NCBI GenBank assembly: GCA_038503065.1
Contig: JBCAMK010000011.1
Location: forward strand, 682,001 to 746,000
Origin: Paragyromitra xinjiangensis
Taxonomy: Eukaryota; Ascomycota; Pezizomycetes; Pezizales; Discinaceae
Direction: 5' to 3'
DNA length: 64,000 bases
The notes under the pieces were generated by a model. It had not been told where the DNA came from, did not search any database, and saw only the letters and a list, made by a program, of their open reading frames with translations. The position numbers and the translations under genes are program-made. Numbering within the stretch: the stretch's first letter is position 1; every line of letters starts with the position of its first letter. Positions 34,937 to 45,128 of the stretch are shown piece after piece.

Positions 34937-36085
34937 TTAAGCAGCGGTCTTAGGAGTAGTCCTCATCGATGAAGCGCGTCGCTTGCGGATTTCGCTGCGC
35001 TTGGATTTCTCCTCGTTGAGGCGCTTGGCGAGGAGGGAGGCGTATTCATTCTATTTTAGATGTTAGTGAACGTTATGAGGGGGGAATGCCTGTATTGTAG
35101 AAGAGGACGTACGGCGGCATCCTTGGAAGCTTCAGCTCTCCTCTTTTTGAGGGCGATTCTGTGGCGTTTGTGTTGGAGACGTTGAGGGGTGATGAGTCTC
35201 TGGATCTTGGGGGCCTTGGTGTAGGGCTTCTTGTCGTTCTTGGGAACAACCTCACGACGGATGACGAACTTGCGGACCTGGATGGTTGTTAGAAGACTAT
35301 GCACTCCAATAACGCTTTGCAGCCAATATAAAAGAGCGGTGGGTTGTGGGGGAAAGCGTAAAAGATCCCACGTACATCGTCCTCCTTGCTCAAGCCGAAG
35401 AACTTCCTGATCTTGGTCGCCCTCTTGGGACCGAGACGCTTAGGGTGGGTGACATCAGTCAGGCCGGGAACCTCAGTCTCACCCTGCTTGACGATGACCA
35501 AAGACAAAACAGCCAAGTCCATTCCAACAATGCAACCCCTGACGGACTTTCTCTTCCTCTCACCGGTCCTCCTGGGGCGGTAGCAAGAGTGGCCAGCAGA
35601 CAGGAGAAGGCGGACACGAGTCGGGTGCATAACACCCTGCTTCATGGGGAAACCCTGCTTGTCGTTTCCGCCGGTGATCTTGAAGATATAACCAGCGAAC
35701 TCGGGGCCGACACTGTCGCCGGGGACTTCCTGGCCCATGCGCTTCTCCATGAAGACGCGGAGCTTGCGCTCATCTTCAATCTCGATGAGCTTCTGGGAGC
35801 CGTTGGCAGGGTAGCTGTGGGTTGCGGAATGCCGAGTTAGTCCTTAACGTCTTTTGCTGAACAATTTCCTTCCTCATCTCCATATCCCATCCCAAATTGT
35901 CTTGTATGTTTCCACCATATCCACGCCTGAAGAGTATGCTCTAAAATTGAAAGGTGTTTTTGAAAACTTACGCCTATGGTTGAAAAGCTAAGTCAGCTGT
36001 ACCGTCCATAACAAAAACTACCCACAGAAATACAATAATGAAAAGTAGAAAGTGAATTGTGGAAACTCACGATATTCAACTTCAT
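34937..36085 (-). CDS. RPS6: 40S ribosomal protein S6 (eS6)
   Basis: Exons on the minus strand: 36085-36071, 35973-35972 (2 nt, see findings), 35814-35376, 35277-35113 and 35050-34937; 244 aa. The protein has MKLNI, then [94 protein letters not shown] and ends [18 protein letters not shown]. This is eS6 of the small ribosomal subunit; the C-terminal RRASS is the site phosphorylated by the TOR/S6-kinase branch in the family. Exon 1 ends at a codon boundary, while the exon at 35814 begins with the last base of a codon, so two bases are missing unless the GC dinucleotide flanked by AG and GTAAGT is used. Introns 3 and 4 have GTACGT donors. Confidence 0.95.
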
Positions 36086-36637
36086 GATGGCGGCGACTTT
36101 ATTTCGTTACGGCCGTGGGATGGCGGGTGGAAAGTCGGTGCGCTGGGTCGTCGGGTGTCGTTACTTTGATACTGTTGGTGTTGGAAATTCGATGTGTGTG
36201 TATGGAAGGGCGTCTGGGGGTTGTGTGGGTGTTGCCAAGAGGGACTGTTTTAGGGCTTAGCTGGTAGAACCCTACGACTGAGCCACAACTAAGCCTCAAC
36301 ACCATGGTAACGAAGTAACGCAAATAGTTGGGGTATTTGGTAGGCTCGTTCCCATCCCCTACTGCCTATGGCTGCTGCGCACCGTAGGCAACAAGCCGCG
36401 CAGTGGGGCTGGGCACGAGACTAGGTATTTGGTATAGGAAAATGATACGGTTAGTCTCGCAATCAACGTTTATTCGCTCTAAAGAGGGTTTGTGGAGACA
36501 ATCCGTCGACACCCAATTTAGGAAGGATTGTCACGTGACAAGTCGGCAGCGAGACTACGATGCGGTAAGAGATTAAGGGAACCCGTGAAGACTGCATTTA
36601 GCATGAGGCTGATTATACCTGTGGCTAGACACCGGTA
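36086..36637. other. RPS6 promoter region
   Basis: Upstream of the ribosomal protein start. The small ORFs at 36057-36323 are shadows. No specific ribosomal-protein element could be named with confidence. Confidence 0.4.
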
Positions 36638-37112
36638 CTACATGTATGTGAAGAATCTTCACAGAGCAAAGTACTTGGGCAGAACCATAAGAACCAGAAA
36701 ACATGGGGTGTGTGGCTTTCTTTGTGACGATATCTGTGCACTGTTCCGTAGCATACAAAGCCACACCCCTTGTTTTCCGGTTCTTTTTTTTTAATAATGA
36801 GTTTATTCTGAAATACGCTATTTCTGAAAAGGATAGACCCTTTATGGGTATTCATCCTACGGCATGGATATGCTCCAGCCCGGCCATACCATCATTTTAC
36901 TCACCACTTCTGGCCCCTAAAATTCAAGTCCGCCTCTTCACCTTTTTGGCCCGCCAGCTTTTCCCACAGCTACCAACATCCCTTCCTCTTCTCTCCCCTG
37001 ATATAAAATAATAATAAAAAAACCCCTACCCGCACTCAATAAATCAAAACAAATTTCCGGTTCTTATGGTTCTATCCAAGTACATGGATCGGCATCTACA
37101 AAAATACATGTA
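36638..37112. repeat. Inverted-repeat element with a second hairpin nested inside
   Basis: Outer arms: GTACTTGGGCAGAACCATAA, continuing AGAACC (36672-36697 region), pairs with GGTTCTTATGGTTCTATCC and AAGTAC at 37060-37085; TACATGTA stands at both outer ends (36638 and 37105). Inner hairpin: AGAACCAGAAAACATGGGGT (from 36690) pairs with CCCCTTGTTTTCCGGTTCT (to 36787). No ORF of note lies between the arms. Confidence 0.6.
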
Positions 37113-37790
37113 TGACCCCCAAGCCTACAGACGACCGATCGTGATGAAGAATTTGCGTATCGGGGTCCACGGCATGCTCCGAAAAATAGCACTTACGCGC
37201 GGCCGAAGTCGAGTATAGGGAGTCAGCGATCACCTGTCTCCTGAGAAGTTTTATTCGTCAACGCGCACATATCAAATTGTGATTGTAATCGGCCAGGTGT
37301 TGTAAGACAATGTTTCGCAGGCTCTATTCAGCCCTTTTTGTGGTATCGGCCATGACGAGGCCTACCGTACTTCGGTTACAACCACATGTGAAATTTAACC
37401 CCTAAACACTCACTAAGGCACCAGCTCATAGTCTTGGCGGCTTGGAATCCTGGTGTGCGTACGCATGCCAAAAGCGAGGCCGCAGAAACAACAATAATGT
37501 GTTGTGAGGGGGCTCGTATCGGATTCACATGCTCTCAAGGAAACAAGCAATCAGTACCAACCAGGTTGATATGTTCGCTTCAGCCGCTGACATCATGTGT
37601 CAGGGATCTGTTGGCATCCTTGTCGACGCGAACAGCGACTCTTCGTCAAGTTCCGTTTCCTGCTCCGGCCTATCTCAGGCTATCAACGTCGGCCGTTGCT
37701 TCTGATGCCTTTTTTGCTTCTTTGAGCGCTTTCCTTTATATCTTCACGAGGCTGTGTCAATACCTTTTTCATGATCGCAAAATATCAGCC
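37113..37790. other. Promoter/5' leader of the lipase gene
   Basis: The lipase frame is open back to an ATG at 37434, but that part (Cys/Ser/Thr-rich, no conservation signs) reads like leader sequence. No separate gene is supported. Confidence 0.4.
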
Positions 37791-39907
37791 ATGTCACCCT
37801 CTTCGCCGACAGCGTCAAGTTCTTCGAGTGGTTCTCTAAGAGAGCAATCCGTCTTCTTGGGGGTAGACCACAACGAAGGTTCCGCCTACAAGGCTCTCGA
37901 GATCACCCCTAATGACACCGTGGTCGAAACACAAGACGGCAACCGACTCCCTGGTGTTCCATTATCTGAGGCGCGGAGACTTAATGCTCTTCGATCAAAG
38001 GAGGAAAACGATCACGAGATACTCACTAGCAATGGCCTAGGCCCTTTACGGCACCGCATGAATGAAAGCCCACATCCAGCACTAGATTTTGCGAAGAATA
38101 AGCTGAAGAGAGTCGGTGGCGAAAGTAGCGGTGATGATACGAAGACCAATATCGAGAGGGCCCCGGCCTCTACTAATCCACTTTTCCCACCATTACCGGT
38201 GTACGGGCCTGCTACGTTGTTGCGGAGGATACAATGTCTATTCTTTCGCGTTACTAGCGGGATGTTATCACTTTCGTTTCTAGGCGTCATTGTAGTGGGC
38301 TCGGTCATGAAGTCATTACCTGCATTTATATCAGGCATCTTCAAGCGAATAAAGGGAGACGATCCAGACGCGTCTCGTCCGTTCAACAAGATTGAGAAGG
38401 AAAGAGCGAAGCTAAGGAAGGAGGAAGAAGCTAATTGGAAAATCTATCAAAAGGCCCACCGAAAAGATTCTTTAGATGAAGATGAACTTGAAATTGGGGG
38501 GAAGGGAGCTAGGAATAGGCAACTCGCTGGTGGGAAGGACAAACTGCTTTGTGATATTGGATACTACGCTGGGAGGGTTGGTTTGGAAGTCGAAGAGTTC
38601 CAAGTGGAGACGGAAGACGGATTCTTGATCAATTTGCAGCATGTATTCGACCCTGATGACCCGCCCTATTACCCCAGCCAAGGGAACGGGGATGTTAACG
38701 GAGGGGTGGGAGGAAATAATAACAATAAGAGGAGGAGATATCCGGTATTATTGATGCACGGGCTTCTACAAAGTTCTGGTGCATTTTGCGTCAATGACGA
38801 CGAAAGTCTAGCGTTCTACTTATGCAAGAGGTATGGCTTCCGCTATGCGGGAACTTCGCACGAAATCTGACTTAGAATTTCTATCATAGTGGTTACGATG
38901 TCTGGCTCGGTAATAACCGCTGCGGCATGAAACCAGCACACACCGTTCTCCAATACTCCGACCCCCGCATGTGGGCTTGGAATATCCGGCAAATGGGGAT
39001 CTTGGATCTCCCCGCTCTCATTGACCGTGTACTTTCGATTACGTCTTTTGAAAAGGTTGGCTTAGTATGCCACTCCCAAGGCACAACACAGACCTTCGTT
39101 GCACTGGCCAAGCAACAACGACCCGACATCGGCCCCAGGATATCTGTCTTCTGCGCTCTTGCTCCAGCAGTTTATGCAGGCCCGCTACTCAACAAGGTCT
39201 ACTTTAAGTTTATGAAAATCATACCGCCAAGCATGTTTCGGATCGTATTTGGCATACACGCGTTTATTCCATTTATGATGATGATGCATTCCACTGTACC
39301 GGCGAGAATATACGGGATTCTTGGTTATAGGGTTTTTTGGTTCCTTTTTGGATGGAGCGATACACTATGGGACAGAGGGTTGCGAAATCGTTTTTTCCAG
39401 TTCGCTCCAGTGTATGTTTCTTCGGAAACTCTGAGGTGGTGGTTGGGTGGATTTGCAAAACATAAATGTATACTCTCTACACGGACCGAGCAACAGGAAG
39501 CTGAGGAGGAAGAGGAGCTAGAGAGGTTGAGGAGGGAAAATGGCAATGCAGGGGCAGAAGCTGATGAAGGTTCTCCATCCCCATCTGGTTCCTCGGATCG
39601 AGTCGGAGGCGGTGCATGGTACGACGATCGTTGCCCCCCAATGGCCTTTTGGGTTGCTGGGAATGATGATCTTGTTGACGGGCCGAGACTTTTACGTAGA
39701 TTCACGAAGGGGAAAGAACCGGACGTGGATTTGGTCCATGTGAAAGTTATTGAAGGATACGAACATCTTGATGTTATATGGGCCATAGACGCAATTGATA
39801 AGGTCTTTGTTGAATTGAAGGAGGTACTGTGGAAGTGCGTGGAGGAGGATGTTAAGGACAAGGTTATCGTCCCAAAGGGGCTTGAAAAGACGAGTGAGTG
39901 GCGGTGA
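37791..39907 (+). CDS. Membrane-anchored sterol esterase / triglyceride lipase (Tgl1/Yeh family)
   Basis: CDS join(37791..38830,38890..39907), 685 aa (804 if the ATG at 37434 were used). The 59-nt intron (GTATGG...ATCATAG) joins FYLCK to SGYDVWLGNNRCG. One hydrophobic segment (SLSFLGVIVVGSVM, about residue 160) can anchor it. The acid-lipase/AB-hydrolase region starts at LEVEEFQVETEDGFLINLQH, with the oxyanion HGLLQSSG, nucleophile GLVCHSQGT (Ser409), Asp in AGNDDLVDG (about 607) and His in GYEHLDVIWA (about 639), so the catalytic triad is complete. Yeast relatives hydrolyse steryl esters at lipid droplets or the plasma membrane; the exact substrate here is inferred. A charged EEEEELERLRREN insert precedes the last block. 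Confidence 0.85.
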
Positions 39908-40714
39908 CAGAGGCTGTGTTGAGCCTATACCTGACACATATAGAGTTAGTTTTTTTTTGGGGAGGTTCTTATATCCCACGGAGGTTTCTTTATTGACACG
40001 GTTGTATACTTTATTAGAAATTTTTAATAAGAAGCAAATTTTATTAACAGCATCGATGAAACTTTAATTATAATCTAACCACTACTACTTATTGCTACAA
40101 TACAATTTGAGATTGATGAAGTATACTAACACTCCCGCAAACCTTGTACGGTCTGGGTTTATATCATCCCTACAAACTTCCCTAGAACAGATAGACTTCC
40201 ACTTGGCCTAAAATATTAAGCTAGTAACTCTACAAGCAAACGTCATTTTCTAGCCAACATAGATATCTTCAAGCACTAGCTGGGAATCACGGATATAGAG
40301 GTCTGATATGGGCTGCCCCACTTTTACGCATCGATTGATCAACACCTATGATTACGTAAAATACATCAAGGTCCTAGCAGTAGAAATCGGTGCTATCCGC
40401 TGCTCTAAAGAGCATTACAGGAAATCCCAAATCGTGGATCTGATTAGGTGTGTAACCAAATATGGCATAAGCGTTTGAAGACATGGCACTCCTATGAGGA
40501 AAGGCGTCTTGTGGCGACTTGGCCTGATGTTCACAGAATCTTCTACAAAAAGTCAAATCTTTCTGCGGGAGGTACCTACTATACTCACAATATAAGAGAC
40601 ACAGTAGCCGACACAGCCCACAGCTGATGGCAGAAATTTTTAGAGACGGAAGCTCAGAGGGTGGAGATACAATAGTATAGGGTTTTGGGGGGAACGAGGT
40701 AGCTTGGAGTATGA
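39908..40714. other. Spacer after the lipase gene
   Basis: AT-rich 3' flank. No gene or repeat recognised. Confidence 0.4.

Positions 40715-40754
<40 letters not shown>
40715..40754. repeat. (TAG)n microsatellite
   Basis: About thirteen perfect tandem TAG triplets. Confidence 0.95.
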
Positions 40755-40755
<1 letters not shown>

Positions 40756-41063
40756 ATTCATTTACGTAATATGATAGAGTACTGGGAAACTTAACGTTCC
40801 TTACAAGCAAGGGGAGGAGTGGACAGGGTTGGATTATAAAGGGACGGGGGATGAGAGGGAAGGACAGGGGGGGTATTCAGTGTCCCCATTTCATAGGTTC
40901 GGGGGAATTAATCGCTCGAGATTGCGGAAATAGCACAGCAGGAATTAAGTACCATTACCTATCTTTCATGTGCCCCCTGCCTCTTTTTGCGTCGAAAGGC
41001 ACCATAACCCAGATATTTATATGCGCCAATAAGGCAAGAAATAGAAATAAACATCGTAAGGAT

Positions 41064-41274
41064 TGTTGGATATTGCTTCCTAATAGGTACGGGCTCCGTG
41101 ACTCGGTCGGAGGTCTCGGAGCAGAGGCTCGGGCACCCGTGGTCGAGCGCTCGGCGGAGCCTCGGGAATGGGAATAGTACGTGGACCTTTGTGGGTACGA
41201 AGTCATAGTATATAGAGGGCAGGCAGCAGCCTGCCTGCTCTAGTAATCAAGCAATCAATCGAGCTTTTACAACA
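41064..41274. mobile_element. Solo LTR with 5-bp target-site duplication (same family as 8088-8258)
   Basis: Starts TGTTGGATATTGCTTCC and ends TTTTACAACA, with AGGAT on both sides (41059-41063 and 41275-41279). It shares the GGGCACCCG and AATCAAGCAATC blocks with the 8.1-kb copy. No internal retrotransposon domain is present. Confidence 0.82.
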
Positions 41275-41279
41275 AGGAT

Positions 41280-43460
41280 CACACGCATGGTATGAGTGAT
41301 CGATCATGATTCGACTATGAAGGGTGTCCTCCGGCAAGTCAGACCAAATCAAGTGTTCAGAACACATTCTACAACTCTTACAGTGGATGTATCCTCCAAT
41401 CCACTCTATAGCACTAAAACTAGCTGGTCTTCGGGCCGGTTCGTGTGGGCACTCGTGGATTAGGGTGATTAACTGTGCACGTGGTCATGCAATGCATCTT
41501 AGCAGAGAGTTTAAAGACCATACCCGTGGGCTACATTTAATGGGACCCGAAGGGGTCTAATCTCGGGTGAATACGTTTCGCTGGGATTGAATGTAAGAGG
41601 AGAGATAGAGCTTGAGATGGATAAAGCAAAATGATGGAATGAGAGGGGTGAAACAAATGGCCAACATAGGCGTTAGATGGAAGTGGTTATGCCAAGAACC
41701 GAGAATAGAGGAAGCAATGGAAGAGGTCTGGAAGGGAAGAGAGAGGATCAGAAGGAGGGGGGGTTTATACTTAAACCAAGTTCTCTAGGAGCGTGTATAA
41801 TGAGTCCCATCTTATTAGCGAGCTAGTCACTACACGTATGTTTCACGTGTGAGCTTATGAGACTGGGCTAATCGCCAGTCAAGAAAAACCATCCAACGTT
41901 AACCATTAGCAATAACCCCTGGATGTCACACTTTTCTCAAGAACTCCATCCATATCCATTGCTATCAACCTTATAAGAAAATGTCGCTTACACACTAGAT
42001 AACCATTACTGCACCTAAGGCCGGTAAATGCACCTAATAAAGTAAGCATATACACATTGAACAAATACCTTCATCAAAAATCATTCGATTTTGATCAACA
42101 CCAAACCTCTATAACCAGCCCCGAAGCTCGCATGCTGTGAGTCGATTCCCAAACCAATCTCTTGCATGACAGCTGTTATGGTATGGTGGCTATATCGCTT
42201 CTCCGGAGATGTCGGGCCGGGCGCACGGGCTCCCTATTCAATCACCCCACCACCATTCTTACGGAAAGGATACCGAACAGCTTGGAAATCTGTAGAGTAC
42301 ACAAGCAGTACATGCAGCCTAGATAATTAAACAGAAATATTTAGTCATGATCGTGGTTTGAGCCTGCTTGGGCTTGGGAAAGTTTTTAGTTCGTCCACCC
42401 CCAATCATCTGAGTGGTAACCTTAAACTGCAGGGAAGTGAAGTCAATATATATATATATTGTTACTGGGCACTTAAACCATTTGGTTATCTAGAAATCAC
42501 CCAAGCCACATCCGCATAAAGGCATGAAAAAGCTCCCGAATATCACGGCAGATAATATGACTACCGAGTGATACATAGTGATTCCAACACCACTGTAAGG
42601 CCAGGGCGATCATATATATCCACCTAAAGGCTAACTCAAAGAAACAAGCAGAGGCGGGAGTATGCAGTATAATTGCTGAAACAGAGAGTGCGAAAATCCG
42701 AATGTTTTCATCGCAAGGCTATAGCTTAAATCAAAAGAGATAATTTCTATAATTCATACAAGTCCGACGGAAAAGAAGAAATCATACCCCGCAGCACCCA
42801 ACACTACCACTACCACCTATAGTCACAAACACGTTCTCGCCAGCACATAGGCACTACCCAGCCATACATCCACCGAGAAAGCGGAAGAAAATATAACGAA
42901 ATGCGAACAAGAAATAAAAGGAAAAAAATAAAACACCGGTTCCAGCCCTCTCTCGCATTCCATTCCATTAGTTTTCATCTTATTCTTTTGCGTCTCACCG
43001 TTATCAAAACACCTCACGTATGTATATTTAAAGCGAGATAACCGGGCGAAAATAACATCTAGAAACTCATCAAATGATTTCTTCTTTTCGAGAATCAACC
43101 CATTCCCCAACTGGCACCATGCCTCGCCCAAGGTAAACCCATAGCTTCCATTTAGTACATAATCGAGATTGACGCTAGTCAATCAATTGCCACCCCATTT
43201 CCCATGAAAACCAAGAAATAACAGCACCCAAGAAAATCTTAACAAAAGACATTTTTTTCAGACCGCCGCCCCATAGAAAAATAAGAGCCGATAAGGTAAA
43301 AATAAAATAAAAAAAGGTCAAAGGGGGTTAATAATCAAATAATCAAGCGTTAACGGGACACCAGGCCACTATCAACATGCATAAAAAACCCTAGGACGAA
43401 ACTTGCCACAGCAAGTATTTATTAGGAAAAACATTAACATAGTGCGAAAAAAAGCGGGGT
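41280..43460. other. Gene-poor spacer
   Basis: CTATGAAGGGTGTC recurs at 41315-41328. An (AT)n run lies near 42445-42460. The minus ORF at 42823-43182 is probably the 3' UTR of the bHLH gene or chance. No RNA gene was recognised. Confidence 0.4.
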
Positions 43461-45128
43461 TTAGCATCTCTCAATGCCTTGCATTCTCCCAGGCCCACCC
43501 CCGACGCTATTATGCGCCTGGTGGTGGCCCTGAGGATGGTAGGAGGTTTGTTGCGGGTGGTGGAAGCCTTGAGTTGCTTGTAATTCCATCCGAAGATTAT
43601 CCAACTCGGCGCGCACAGCCATGTAGTTTTGAGCGTCGTTGCGAAGTGCTTCTACTTCACGCGTGAGCGCATCCTGACTGCGAACTAGGCTGTCTTGGGT
43701 GTTTTTCATCTGGCTAATATATTCAATGGCTACCTCGTCCGTTAGTATGTGTCAAATGCTTAAGGACTATCTATAAGCTAACCTTTGGTAAGAACCTCCC
43801 ACTTGCTGCTTTTGCCCCCCCGCTCCGCAGGCAGCTGATCCCGTAGTTCATCAAATAAATCTTTCATTTCTTTTCTCCTCTTTCTCTCTGCTAGTTTATG
43901 GCTCACTCTTAATTCTGGTGTCCTGGAGTACGGCGTAGCGGGTGAAGATCCGGAGTCACTAAGACCAAGGCTTGCTTTCCGGTCTTGTAGATGGTGGTGA
44001 TGATGGTGATTGCCATTCATAGTTGACTGATATTGGCCACCGGAAAAAGGTGAGGAACCATTGCCATTCTCCACACCTAAATGAGACCCATGGTGGTTGG
44101 GGTGCAGTGAGTTGGAGCTATAGATACTGCTCGCTGCAGAACCAGGCAAGCTCCCGGTACTTATTCTCCCAGGAGCAACCCCATCGCGGCTCGTAGTTCG
44201 GCCTGGTGGGGCAATGTCGGGGTCGGGAAAAGCGTATGGAAAACCTTTAGTCGGCGAGGGTGCATTAGGATGAGGTACTGAGCCTTGGCCGTAAGGAAAC
44301 CGTGCTGCACCAATAATTGGAGGTGCAGTTCTTGGACCTGAATTTGGTTTCGGTGGAGTTCCATTGTAACCGTTTGACATTTCACTATTATTCCCTACAC
44401 TATACCTCCCATATGGATTGTTGAGGGACGGGACACTCGATCCATTCGGGCCTTCGGAATTTCCGTTATCCATTCTATGTGGCGCTGGTGAATTGCTGTG
44501 AATACCTCGTTCGCGCTGTAGTGTGCTTGCCAAGCTGACTTGACTAGCTGCTGGGGTCCCATTTATGGGCGAGGAGAGTGCTAGGTTACCAAGTCTGCTG
44601 TCGAAACTACTTCGGCGGGATGCAGAAGGCGAGGGAGTAGGAAGGGCGCCATCTGGCAATTGCGAGGTATTTCCAGGGGGAGTATTGTGGTGTAGGCTCG
44701 TGGTCGAGGCGGCAAAGGTGCTGGCAGTGGGTGAATGGTTGTAACTGAATGATGGCGCGTTGTTATTCTCTTGCGGATGTTGACGTGACGAACTGTGTGC
44801 ATCAATTGGGGGAAGTGTCAATTGAGGTGAGAAGGTGTCAGAGACTTGGTCCCAGTTAGCTGATGTTCTCCCGTACAACATCACGACCACCAAGAACGAC
44901 GCAGTAAAATGACGATGGGGAGAGGCGGGGAGGTTTACGGTTGCTAGTCCTAGCTGAATTTAAAGACCAGTTCCCAGAATCCCTAAGGTCTGCTGGTTGC
45001 TGGCTTAGAGGAGGTGAATGCCCATTTACCGACGGTGGTTTAGAGACACCCGTGATGTTCGCCAGCGATGGCAAGGTCTGAGTAGCAGAGACAGAGACAG
45101 AGGGTCGTCGCTCCCAGTGACTATCCAT
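43461..45128 (-). CDS. bHLH transcription factor
   Basis: CDS complement(join(43461..43729,43783..44859,44939..45128)), 511 aa. Introns: about 79 nt (GTAAAC...ATCAG; this junction is less certain) and 53 nt (GTTAGC...GTAG, branch ACTAACG), the latter inside helix 2. Residues 1-380 are Ser/Asn/Pro/His-rich and disordered, with a six-His run. The basic region HKLAERKRR (His384, Glu388, Arg392) is the H-E-R pattern of factors that bind CACGTG E-boxes. Helix 1 is EMKDLFDELRDQLP; the long loop is AERGGKSSKWEV; helix 2 is LTKAIEYISQM, followed by a leucine-zipper-like coiled coil (DSLVRSQDALTREVEALRND). This loop type is typical of an ascomycete developmental or metabolic bHLH group. Its targets are unknown. 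Confidence 0.85.

Noticed and set aside
37434..37790. 119-residue N-terminal extension of the lipase
   Set aside because: Compositionally like leader sequence, with no family similarity; the downstream ATG is preferred.
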